Source of the DNA: Zhengitettix transpicula
Taxonomy: Eukaryota > Arthropoda > Insecta > Orthoptera > Tetrigidae
Assembly: GCA_037074705.1 (NCBI GenBank)
Contig: CM073595.1
Location: 23,958,501 to 24,022,500, forward strand
Direction: 5' to 3'
DNA length: 64,000 bases
Below the pieces are notes generated by a model. It worked only from the letters and a program-made list of their open reading frames with translations, had not been told where the DNA came from and did not search any database. Each line of letters starts with the position of its first letter. The first letter of the stretch is position 1. This document shows, one piece after another, positions 10,901 to 22,010 of the stretch. The position numbers and the translations under genes are program-made.

Positions 10901-13900
10901 CTTCCTATCATTGCTTCTGGTCTGTTTAATGACAATGCTTAGTTCATTGTTAGAATTGGGTAGATCATCAATATCAGGAACAACCTACAGAAATAGAAGG
11001 AAAGATAATAGTAATGGATTTTATAAAAATCAATAGTGATTAAAATCTACTGCTCCTATTTATGATGAAAACTGAGAATATGAACATTCTATGAAATACT
11101 ATGATGCAGCTAATTCCATTAAGTTTGATTACATAAAATCCTGGATTACAATAAGATTGAAATAAAGTCACATTACAGGTTGTAATGAATTAATAGTCCC
11201 GAAGACCATGTGCGATCATCTGCATAATTTCAGTGAAAGTTTGGCCTGAGAAGACCATTGGTAGGCTCGTGCAGCTAGTGGACCCACCTTTGTTTTGTGA
11301 AGTACCTGCAGGACATTGTGTGTCTTTTTATTGAAGGGCAAATTTGCAACCAGACCGTAAAGTAGTTTATAATCCCAGGTGGCATTAACAGAAGCGTTTT
11401 TAGTGAAAGTATGAAAAATAAAATTAGTTTTGTTATTCTCACAAACAGCATTCAAGGCACACGAATTGCAGTCGTTTTTGAGAAACGACACAAAATAGGG
11501 GCAGAAGAGTGGACATACCTTGCTTCATACAAATGATGCCCTATTTAATATAATAAATATACCAACCTGCAGTGGTTCTGATGGACAAGGGGCAACTTTA
11601 TTTGTAGCTATAATTGTGCTCAATGAATCTAGAACTTCACTTGCTGTCAAACGCCGCTGAGGATCAAGAACAAGGAGTTGTCTTATTAACAGAGTTGTAC
11701 TGTCCGAAACTCTGCCATCACTGAAACATATTTACTATTACAAGACTGCAAAATTTTCAGCTTCATTTAGAATATTCTATTACACACACAAAGTAATAAT
11801 TATAATACAAATTTCACTTATTTACCTTGGAATTACATAATCTGCTGCTTTTATTTTTGCAAAAAGTTGTGTAGGACTGGAATCATAAAATGGAAACTGG
11901 CCATACAGCATTGTAAAGAGCACTACTCCCAATGCCCACATATCTGATGGTTTTCCTGTATTTTGTTATTAAAAAGTATGAATGAAATAGTTTTGATAAA
12001 ATAAATTATAGCTTTATATTTAAATTTTGCCAATAAAAATGTTTGATTACACAAGAATTTAAGGTACTACATAAAGTGCAATTTTATAGTGTTATACTAC
12101 TTGAGTGACTTGAGATTGATAATGTAAAACTTATTTAAAAATAAACTCAATGATTCATGGACTTCAAAACAAAATTTAATTTTGACAAAGTGATGAATTA
12201 AACAAATATATTGGAAGGTACTTACTCAGTAAGTATGGTAGACTGTGTATGTGCCTAATAAAACTTGAAACTGTTCTCCGTGATCAAAGGAGGAAGGAAA
12301 ATCGAATAATGGGTTACTTCTAAATGTATGAAACTGAGACGTATTTCAACATTTTGATTTCAAAGTGTATTTGCAACCCAATTTTGTCAAGCACTCAATG
12401 AATTTGTAGATTCATGGATAGTACATTGAAAAATTGGTCGAATAAAACTATAATCACCCATATTTTCTAAAGTAATATATTTGTACAATATAATTGTATT
12501 TTAATTTCTGTACCTACCTAAAAAGCTTAGACGGGCAAAAATTCATATTGTACTTCATAAAAAATATTTTGTAATCATTTCAAAACAGAATCTGCAGTGT
12601 TCAGCAATGATTAAATGTAGAGTTATTCCTGCAATAAGCCCTGGCTAAGGTATACAGGAAATATATGAACACTTATCTTTAAAATTAAATAATTTATATA
12701 TTCATGAATGAAAAATACTATAGAAACAAACAATTTTACCAAGATATGGCTTTCCACATAAAACATCTGGGGATATATAAGCTGGAGACCCACGTTGGTC
12801 CTTCAGAAGATCATTTTCACTTCCCAAATGTTTACCAAGGCAAAAGTTTGTGATAGTAACACGACGTGAACATCGATTTAATACAATGTTTCCTAGTTTT
12901 AGGTCTCTGTGCACAATATTTCTCTGAAAAGATCACGGAATTAAAAAATCTGAAATACAGTAATTGTATGTTTGCCAAATAATATAAAATTTAATATTAC
13001 CTTGTGGAGACTTTCAACAATTCTGACTGTATCATAAAATATTATAACAGTCTCTCGCTCGCTTAACTTCTTTTCCTTAATAACATAGTGCTGAAGATTT
13101 AACAAGTCCGCATTCCGATTGCTATAATCATGGGCACTGAGGCAATCCAGAACCAAGCATAACCGTTGCTTTATTTTTCCTGTGTACATTAACTGTCCAT
13201 CACTACCCTGTTGCTCTTCTAAAGCACTATCCTAAGAAAATGATCAATAACATAATGTAACTAAAAATATATAACCATCATAAATTGATCAATATTAATT
13301 ATTTTACAAAGTTATAGAATAAATGTTATTGAAGCAGATGTGCAAATCTATCAAGGTTTTAATTTACTGGACAAAGATTATGAGGCATTTAACAGTCCCT
13401 TTTACTGGTGGAGTGGTAGGTAAAGTAAGCTACTTTAATAATGTAGAAAATAGATACTAATTGGTAAGATGGAATAGACAGAAGGAAGAGAGGTATAACG
13501 AATGTAGCCTACCTAAGCAATACAGTTGCAGTCCACTTGACAAAAATATTCTTCAGTCCTCCATACCTTGAGTGACCACTCAGGCCTTCTTCAAGGATAA
13601 TAGGGGCTCACCCCTGCTGACCACTTACTGCACAGTGACCACCGGCACTTGTGGAGGTCGGCAGGGTAATCAATTTGGACAGGTCAGAAAAGGCTCAAGG
13701 GCAAGCATCTTTTTTAACCTTTGAAATGGTCAGGACACCATGGATTTCTGGAAAGCATGTTTCAACCATCAGCCTGTGTGCTGATAGGCACAGACAAATA
13801 AAGAATAAAGGAGGAAATATAAACACACACATTTTTTATTTAGACAAACACACAAATCAACAATGACCTAGATATATGTTTGTAATCACACAAAGCATAT

Positions 13901-15821
13901 TGTTTTGGAATTGGAAATAATCTATAGAAAATTTGAATGGTAATAAAATGGGTACTGTACATGACAGGGAGAGTTCATCATCTCACATGTAGAAGCAATG
14001 TAAGTGTTTCCTCAGAAAACAATAAATGAAATAAAACAAACTTTGTTTGTTGCGAGAGGCTGTTGATAAAACCAAACTCTTCCTGTAGCAATCAAGCACC
14101 CCTAGCTTCAGTAATGGTTCATTGGGTTGGTTGAACATTAGTGGAAGACAAAGATACATTAGATAATTTATGCAATTTATGGCAGCCTTCATTAATAGAA
14201 GTTGTGTGTATACCACATAGAAGATGGTAGCAGTTGGTTCAATAGAATGGAAGAATTATAATGTGGTGACAATTATACCATAGTTACAAATATAACTTTC
14301 ATTAACAAGAGAAGAGTATATAGCTTATGGATGTCAGAGGGATAAGGTGTCAGTTTTCTTTAGAATGAGACATGATCGGAATTTAAAATGATAAAGAATA
14401 ATAAAATAGCATCTGGTCCTTGGTCAATAAGAAAATGCCATTTTATCAACTAAACCTAGGATTCAAATGTATAGGAGAAGATATTCCATTCTTGCTGCCA
14501 AATTAATAGGATATCATTGGGAGGATATTCCATACCAGTGGATTTCAACCCCCAACTGTTCAAAGAAGCTTTATGGGTGGTTTCAGGGTCGATGAAGGTC
14601 AATAAATACTTTAAATACTTTTAATTAACTTAATTTACAGTAAAAAATGAATTACATTTATATTAATTTGCTTTTCTTTTTGTCAAAACAAATGACTCAT
14701 GCATATCAGCATGTCAGCACAACAAGTTTTCATAAATAGATACCATCGAGCATGAGACATTGCAGGCCAAATTGCAATTGCTGGAGTGACACCTCAAGTG
14801 AGGTCGTGGCATAAGAAATGTTCTGATGGCAATCATACATAGCATTATATACAAACACTCATACACATATGTATATACATATACATATGCACATACATAC
14901 ACATTTGAATACATATATGCAAGTATACACACATACATCCATAAGCATACTCATACTCCAGGCATCACCACTCAGGACAGGAGGAAGTTAAAAGCATTAA
15001 CATCCTCCTTCAGGAGAAGGAGGAGGCTGACACCTCCGAAAACTTGAAGAACATCCTTCTGACCTGAGTAGCTAAACCGAGCTTCAATTTCAGGTAAGCC
15101 ACCAACAATCTTTCCTTTCCATACCAATGACATATAAACACACGTCAGTACCCTAAATAAACCATTTTTAAAAAACTATGCATTTAATAGTATTTTACAA
15201 AACAGCCATATCACCTTCAAGGTACTCTCCATTACACTTAATACATTTGTCCAATCTGAGATCCCATTCTAAGAAAAAATTTTCAAATTAACCTGTTTTA
15301 ATGGCTGCCAGCAGAAAAATAAGAATATTGACAATTTATTTGTTACTGCAAAAACATAGAAAGGAAGTGGTTACAGAAGAATTTACTACTGGAGAGCAAT
15401 TACAATAAGAGAACACATAAAATACCCATTTTAAATGTATTTTTAACTAGTTGTAGAGCATCTTCAATGATAGCAAATCGTTGGGGGATTCTCAACTCTT
15501 GAATTGAGAAGACATAGATTTGTACCATGCATTGTGTGCAACACAGACAATAATGCAAATATAAAAACAGCCATTCTTAGTATTATAAATTTTTTAGTAT
15601 GAACCATTAATAAAATAAATTCTGAATCCTTATATGATTTATTTACAGAATTACATGATAAAAAATTCAGAACGAGCCAATCTAAGAATAATTATTAGAG
15701 TAAAGCAAAGCCTTCTTGAAATAAAAAGTTATAACTGTTTTTTTTTTGTGATTTGTCGAAATTGAAAAAAAAACCTTGTATACAAATGTACATTACTTTA
15801 TACCAATCTCGATCTCTTGTA

Positions 15822-15858
<37 letters not shown>

Positions 15859-18800
15859 AACATGATTGTTACATTGCGAGGTACGGTCGAGACCCTAAAG
15901 GGGCCCCTGTGTTTATGCAGGTGCCGGAAAGGCGAAGTGCGGAATCGGAGTGTGAACGCACGTGTAGGACCCCGATGTTGTTTTAGGCGAAAGCTGAGGG
16001 GAGAAACGTAGGGTCAGTTCCAAGCTGGACTCGACCACGGATGGACGTGCTCCAAATAATTTACAATGTTTTATAAACCACGCCCTGTAGTTTATTATAT
16101 CTCATGTTCGATTAAATAAAATTATGAAAGATTGAAAAGTTGTTTTGGTGATTTTATCCCAAAAATTACCTGGCGCCCAAACATGAATAATCAACGAAAA
16201 AACGAAAGGAGGGTAGCGGAGCGGCTACATTATGGCGTCCAACGTGGGACCTGAATGGTAATTAGATGGAGCACGCGGGAGCAAAATTGGAGAACGAGGT
16301 TGCTGAGTACACGCGGGATCGAAGTTCTGGAGCACACGAGGACGAGATCTGATACGTGAGGAAAAAAGAAAAAAAACTGGGTTCTTCATCGTCGGAAGAA
16401 AAGTGAGTGAAAGTGTTTGTGAAGTGCTGCAATAAGCGAACAGAAAAAAAAACAGGTTGGTGACAATCTAATTAATTTTTTGGTGTTGTGGGGTCATTTA
16501 TAGTTCTAATAGCAATGGCAGAACGAAATAATGAGGCAGAATCGGATATGTGGGATAAATGTTAAAAATTATTAAATGTAAATCTTGAGTTATGAAACGG
16601 ATGTGTTGATGTAGTAAGTGGAATAAGTAGAAAGTTTGATGTAATAAATGAAAGAATGGATGTATTAATTGATGGAAAGGTTGACAAGGTAGAGGAAGAT
16701 TTAAATGTAAAATGTGATAACTTCAGAGATAAGGTTGATGTTGAGAGTGCGAAGCCGGAAGTTAAAGAAAATACTTTGCAGCATCAAATAGTGATGAAAA
16801 ATGTAAAATCGGAGGAAGGGAATAATAAATTAAATGTAGGAGGTAAAGAGAATTTGGTTCAGAAACAGCTGATTAACGATAGTGAATTGCATAAACTTGC
16901 TAATAATTTAAAAGAGAAAACGGTAGAAAATGGGGAAATTGTGAAACCCATTAATGAGGAAAAAAGTAGTGGATGTAGATCAAAGAACATCTCACAAAAT
17001 GTAACGAAAGGTAAAATTACAGGAAATAAATCCAAGTTTGTAAACGTTAAAGAGGAGTATTGTAGATTAAGTCTGAAAAAGAAAATTTTTGTGTGTAAAG
17101 AAGGTTTGATTTTTATCACTCCACACAGAAAAAAGATGTGTATGTTTGAGGAATGTATGAATAAAGGAAGTAATAATTGGTATGGTGTGGCTGACAGGAG
17201 TGAAAAATGTAATTCAAACACCTGTCAATTTGGGTTATACAAATAACCGAAAACTAAATGTATATGATGAGTATTTGATGAATGTATGGAAGGATATAAA
17301 AATAGATCCACGGATGGACGTGCTCCAAATAATTTACAATGTTTTATAAACCACGCCCTGTAGTTTATTATATCTCATGTTAGATTAAATAAAATTATGA
17401 AAGATTAAAAAGTTGTTTTGGTGATTTCATCCCAAAAATTACCTGGCGCCCAAACAAGAATAATCAACGAAAAAACGAAAGGAGGGTAGCGGAGCGGCTA
17501 CAATAAATATATATATATAAAGAAATCTGTGGGTAACAAATACTTTCTATTATATTCATTGCCATGCAACTCAGATTAATACTTGAAGAGGTCATAATGT
17601 AAGGGTAAAACATTGCATTAGTCTATGAAGATTTTGTAATTTCTTTATTAAATATTTTTTCTGACTTAGTTGGCCAATACCATTTATATATTCTACTGCA
17701 TGAGAGAAAAATAAATTTTTTGATGAGGTATTACTTCTGGTAAATCAAAACAAATGTGACGGAGCAAAATTGGGGGGCACTTAAGTGAGGAACAAGCAGA
17801 AGGCAAAGATGCCAGACACTCAAGTATGAAGAGATGTAATAACCAAAATAACTAAATAATTGAGGGATTCTAAAGTAGGAAAGGCTATGAACTAAAGGTT
17901 AATGAAAGTCAGTAACATTAGTGACTTGTATTGAATTATTTGGCTGGAAATGTTAATAGGCTCATGGAAATCACAAAGTAAGAGTTTAAGTTTTATTTGA
18001 TATCAAATGTAAGAATGTTATCTGATATTTAAATCCTGATAATTATTTGCAAACGCAATTTTACCTTATAAAATCCATGGTGGTGGATAACACCATCTTG
18101 ATTGTGCAAAAGAGAAAGAAGTGAATATTCAGTATGCAAAAGCATTTTTCCTTGACGATCATCTTGAGTTTCCTCATCAGGCTCTTTCAAAGTCAAAATC
18201 TAAACAAAATTAAATTAAACCATGACTGATGAATACAAAATATTATGTGCCTTAAAGAAATTGAGAAGAAGAGTTTGTGAACATGAACTGTGAGACAAAA
18301 CATTTGAATAGATTGAAAAAAGGGTTTTTACCTTCAATGTGTAGAACTGATCAGTATTTTCTTTTCTTGCCAAACACTGAACAATGCTTCGAACAGGAGA
18401 ACTTCCTAATGCTGGTCCTAATAAGTATGGTCCAGCTCTCTTTACAATTTTTGTATTCACAAGTGTTCCAGGTTTCGGAACTGAAATAAAAATATGTCTT
18501 GTAGTTAAATATTTAATATTTATACTTCAAGACAGCACAAGTTAAAAAAAACAAATGTTTCATACGCAAAATTAGGGGTTTCTATTTGAAAATTGGAACT
18601 TTCCCTGAAATAGACATTATGCAAAAGAATTTTACCTTGAGACATTTTCAGTATCAAAATTGTCTTTCAATATATTTTGCTATTGTATAAATTATTTGTC
18701 AATCCATGTTGACTATCATATCAATTAATGTGATTTATCAATAGGAAAGGGAAACAAGAAAAATAATTAATTCTATCATGGCACTACCAGTTAGTAGTAT

Positions 18801-19656
18801 TGCATATTATACGCAGCTGTCTGTCCCCTTAAGTGTGTAGGCTGTTGTTTCATGTTCACCTAATGAAGACAAAAATTGATCACAATGATAGAAATATGTT
18901 TAATTTTTGTGAGTATAATGAATTATTCAATACTAATTTTATATTATTATAGTACTGTAAAAATTGATTCTCATTCTATGCAAGAAACATAGTATATCAA
19001 ACAAACTTACAAGTACCCTATTTTTAAGAGAGTACAGTTGGGTCCTTCATAGGCTTCTCAAAAACACCTACAACCTTACCCTTTGAAAAAACATTTACCA
19101 ACTTATGCAGCCGAAACAATGGGATTTTTAAAAAAATTCCAAATTAATTGAAACAACACACCTTAAAATTTCAATTAAACCACAGCAATCCCTACGCTCC
19201 CGGTTGAATAGATGTTGCAAGTCTGCCGGCAGACTTGCAGTATTTTAATATTTGTTCATAATAATTATTATTTAAATCTTAAATCTACTTAAAAACAGTA
19301 AGTGTCTCGCCGTGAAAGAAGTTCATAAAAAACCACGGATACGTCTGTTGCTTAAACTTTGATTTGCCGTAGACGAAATCTATGACAATCATAAGAATTT
19401 AAACCATTTCATTGATGCAAGAGAACTGAATAAATTTGTACTTACGTTGGAAATCATACTTTGCTTTCTTAAAGTTGGTCCAGCTTCTTTTATAAAAAAC
19501 GTTTTCGATTCGTTTGCATTCTAATTCAAAGTAATTTGAAGTGTTTATCGCCGCGGCGATACAACTACTGCTAAAATCTACTTCTTCTATTTCATTTAAA
19601 TCATAATTTTGAAGATCGTTAGTAATTTCCGATTGAGACTGTAAATCTTCAGACAT
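7999..19656 (-). CDS. STK40: Serine/threonine-protein kinase 40 (Tribbles-like pseudokinase), nine exons
   Basis: Minus-strand exons join in consistent phase: 19656-19446, 18480-18332, 18199-18065, 13231-13001, 12923-12740, 11955-11826, 11720-11567, 10984-10871 and 8856-7999; 2166 nt, 721 residues plus stop. Translated exons track STK40 from the glycine-loop region (RAGPYLLGPALGSSPV, about residue 80) through HRDLKLGN (about 247-254), QRGSPAYISPDV, DMWALGVVLFTMLYGQFPF and the LIRQLLVLDP region. As in STK40 and Tribbles proteins, the DFG position reads TNFCLG, so it is probably a pseudokinase scaffold. VVPDIDD, at the start of exon 8 (about 399-405), matches the VP-type motif by which STK40 binds the ubiquitin ligase COP1. 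The last exon first matches the conserved STK40 tail (IPVQRLVQDA...). About 240 further residues then have no counterpart in the 435-residue human protein. Intron 3 (4.8 kb) holds an LTR element. The start is the first in-frame ATG of exon 1; its N-terminal 70 residues are poorly conserved. Confidence 0.93.
9519..9674. repeat. 52-bp tandem repeat, three copies
   Basis: Units starting GATTGGATGCATGGTAG at about 9519 (diverged), 9571 and 9623 repeat with a 52-bp period. The third copy has a short internal deletion and a small change. The array lies in the last intron of STK40. Confidence 0.85.
10231..10350. repeat. Foldback (inverted) repeat
   Basis: Arms at 10231-10275 and 10305-10350 are near-perfect reverse complements; both outer ends read CTAAATATAATTCT outward-in. 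The spacer is about 30 bp. It resembles a small MITE-like or hairpin element in the last STK40 intron. No coding content. Confidence 0.85.
11216..11530 (-). other. Unassigned open frame inside an STK40 intron
   Basis: The minus strand is open from upstream of 11491 to 11216, with cysteine-containing, protein-like composition (CNSCALNAVC, then WDYKLLYGLVANLPF). It sits in intron 7 of STK40 on the same strand and is not needed for STK40 phase continuity. I do not recognise the family. It could be a retrocopy or transposon fragment, or chance. Confidence 0.25.
14850..14945. repeat. Imperfect (ATACAC/ATACAT)n microsatellite
   Basis: A run of CATACA/TATACA-type units just upstream of a PLE-end derived palindrome, in STK40 intron 3. 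Confidence 0.8.
14950..15145. mobile_element. PLE-end derived palindromic repeat
   Basis: Contains the family signature: CTCAGGACAGGAGGAAG at the left, a central hairpin near AGGAGGCTGACACCTCC, then CGAAAACTTGAAGAAC, CTTCAATTTCAGGTAAG and CCTTTCCATACCAA. The same words bound the Penelope-like elements at 32-34.6 and 43.3-44.6 kb, so this is a non-autonomous or terminal fragment of that family. Confidence 0.7.
15825..15855. repeat. (TA)n microsatellite
   Basis: Pure TA dinucleotide run directly abutting the 5' end of the LTR element at 15856; short TA/AT sequence also follows the element at 17503, consistent with insertion into the tract. Confidence 0.9.
15856..17502 (+). mobile_element. Short LTR retroelement with gag-like ORF only
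   Basis: The 5' LTR spans 15856-16229, begins TGTAACATG and ends GCGGCTACA (TG...CA ends). A tRNA-primer-binding-site-like sequence TGGCGTCCAACGTGGGACC follows at 16233-16251, three bases after the LTR. The internal region carries a lysine-rich ORF at 16656-17246, preceded by a shorter, stop-broken frame from about 16515 (MAERNNEAESDMW). The 3' LTR is truncated at its 5' side: 17308-17502 matches only the last half of the 5' LTR. No protease, RT or integrase sequence is present, so the copy is non-autonomous or internally deleted. It lies in STK40 intron 3, plus strand, opposite to the host gene. Confidence 0.88.
16656..17246 (+). CDS. Gag-like or accessory ORF of the LTR element
   Basis: A 196-residue frame, strongly charged and Lys/Glu/Asn-rich (MDVLIDGKVDKVEEDLN...), with a possible coiled coil in the first 110 residues. 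The C-terminus is cysteine-containing (FEECMNKGSNNW, then KCNSNTCQFG) but does not show a canonical CCHC zinc knuckle. It lies between the primer-binding site and the truncated 3' LTR. In-frame stops just upstream suggest the original N-terminus is broken. A Gag role is inferred from position only. Confidence 0.4.
   Translation: MDVLIDGKVDKVEEDLNVKCDNFRDKVDVESAKPEVKENTLQHQIVMKNVKSEEGNNKLNVGGKENLVQKQLINDSELHKLANNLKEKTVENGEIVKPINEEKSSGCRSKNISQNVTKGKITGNKSKFVNVKEEYCRLSLKKKIFVCKEGLIFITPHRKKMCMFEECMNKGSNNWYGVADRSEKCNSNTCQFGLYK
19216..19239. repeat. Perfect 24-bp palindrome in STK40 intron 1
   Basis: TGCAAGTCTGCC is followed immediately by its exact reverse complement. The centre is CCGG. No flanking element was recognised; the function is unknown. 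Confidence 0.8.
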
Positions 19657-20520
19657 TTTTTACGAAAATAAAATAAAACTGAGCAGAAATAATTAACACA
19701 GCAATTCAACTTTCAACAAATTACAATAGATCAGGCGAACATATTTTTAAAATGACCAATCTTCATGAAACCTAAACTGCAATGTAATTTATTTCATCGA
19801 ATTGAAAGAAATAATGCAAAAGTCTATACTATAAAAACAAAGTTATCAAATTTTGTCAAAACAATTACAGATGTTGCGAAAGGTTAACACACGCAAAGCA
19901 CCGCCTGCTCTTCATATACGTTTAAATTCGACCAGGCCCTACAACCGCCGGTGTCACATCAATAATAAAATTTTAGTGTTTTTTTTTTAAAAAAAATCAT
20001 ATGACCGATTTTGTGGAGTTCTCCAACGCCGATAATGCCTTCATGTAACTTAAATTGCTACATCTATAGTGAAGTCAAATAATGTGATTCATTTCCTTCG
20101 CAATATTTTATAAAACTTTCGCAAATTCTCTTCTTTAGAGCCTCATGTAAAAAAATTTTCAGGGAAAAAAAAATGGATGAAACAAAAATTGAAAAAAAGA
20201 GTAGAAAATAGGCCTAGAACTACTTCATCAGCTTTAATTCACTTTCCAGTGTAGAGAATTTGCGCCTTAAAATTGCATGGATATCTAACGCGGATTAAAA
20301 TGAATGTAGAATGAGTATATGAAGAAAAGTAATATCAGTCCATTGTAGGTCAACTTTCGTATATTCTGTGTCTGCAGGTATATGAGATGAAGATAATAGA
20401 AAGGTAGAAATCGAGGAAAACTAAAGGTAATAAATTAACAAAAGGATCGTTCTAACCGAATGTCGTTGGACAATACCACGCCTAAAATGGAGGAAAACTG
20501 TACAATAAAACATCATGTTG
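19657..20520. other. STK40 upstream and presumed promoter region
   Basis: A+T-rich sequence 5' of the STK40 ATG, with a slightly more CpG-containing patch at about 19880-19960. No TATA box, initiator or 5' UTR intron could be fixed by eye. Confidence 0.3.
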
Positions 20521-20899
20521 AGTTTGACTACATTGTTAATATCAAATACTCTAAAAGATCCACGCTACATTAACCAGAAATCAAGAACATATTACATACC
20601 AAACGAAATAAAGTTCTGCATCATTCTAACACGGTTAAAAATATACTTATCAAGAAATTCTGTGCAGTCAGAGTCACAACAAACGAACAATCGATCAAAT
20701 GAACGATTATTACCATCATCTCGACCCGATTTAAACACGTGCACTCGAACGTTCAACAGCAATTTTAAGCAACTGTTTAAATTTTACTGTTCATACTCTA
20801 CATGTCCCCTAAATTGATGCAATTACATCAATCAACTTTGTCGCTAAACAACAATGAAGATTACATCACTGATCTCTGATATGAATTTCGTCAGGTATA

Positions 20900-22010
20900 A
20901 TAATCATACAACCAACCACCGTCTAATATCAATTCTAAATCATTTTCAGCACTAAAATCTACAAAAAAAAGTCACTTTTATAAAAATCGTCACAACTGGT
21001 AAAAGAAATTCCACAGTTATTGTGGACTCATTAGATTACAACACGATACTACACAAACTCATTTCTGACAGTTCCTATAATTATTAATAATTTTTTCGCG
21101 GTTGACCACCTGGTTCAGATTTTTATATAAAGTCGACGTTGATGTTTCTGCGATCATTATCTACCGCTGTATTCAGAAATGATTATTAACAATTTGCACC
21201 GGCAAAGTTTAAATTCATTAGCTCTTAGACTTTTTATCAAAGGATCCTACCACTATTGCTGAAAGCAGGATTTTATTTGCTTAAAAAAACACGCTGCAGG
21301 AATCTCCGAACAAACAAAACGCAAATGAACCCAATCGAACAGTAATCGTCCCCGCCTATCAGACCTTCCAAAAATTCACAAAATTGGAAACCCCTTTAGT
21401 TTGACGGCATTCTATAAACCTCTCTTACTGCATAAAACATTCCGTAAAACAGAAACTCCTTTTAAAACATCAGATGCAACTGACATGCTAATCAACTTCG
21501 TGCCTATTTACGAATATTCCGGTACGAGGTGCATTATTCATCACTCGGCAGTTTCTCTCGTCCAATTTTGCCTTGATCACACGAACTTTCATTTGACACA
21601 TTTCAGTAGTTACTCAGAGCGTTAATAAATCTTACTTTAAATTCAACTATAATTACTACTAGCAAACTGAAGGCCTCGCCATGGGTCCAATTCTAGGAGA
21701 TATCTTCATGTAATATTTCAAAAAGAAAACCCTTAATCTCCCTATCCTATATTCAAATTCTGTGTTACATAAATGTTTACATCATCTACTCCGCTTGGCA
21801 TTTCTGTCGCAGCAAACTTCAACAATTCCTGTATACTATAATTTATTTTCAGATCTTCAATTTATAATAGAAAAAGAACTCCAATTCTGTAACATAACCA
21901 TTCTTGTGAAGAAATTTGCTAACAAACTGATCACCTTTTACCTGAGAAACCTACTCATACAATACTTGACTTCCTATCTAATAATTGAACAAAATTTGAT
22001 ATAGCTACAA
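20900..22010 (+). pseudogene. Degenerate Penelope-like element reverse transcriptase
   Basis: Plus-strand fragments in several frames match PLE RT in order. They are STVIVDSLDYNTILHKLISD (about 20995-21080; the ADKG/VVMD...Y region of PLEs), LPKIHKIGNPFS (about 21370-21400; the FYxLPKIHK motif), GLAMGPILGDIFM (about 21665-21710; the GLAMGSPLSP motif), and LQFIIEKELQFCNITILVKK (about 21855-21915; the thumb-proximal FTxE....LPFLD region). Multiple stops and frameshifts; the catalytic FxDD box is not legible. It is more diverged and of a different subfamily than the PLEs in XPO4. The region 20520-20900 may be its decayed upstream part. Confidence 0.75.
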
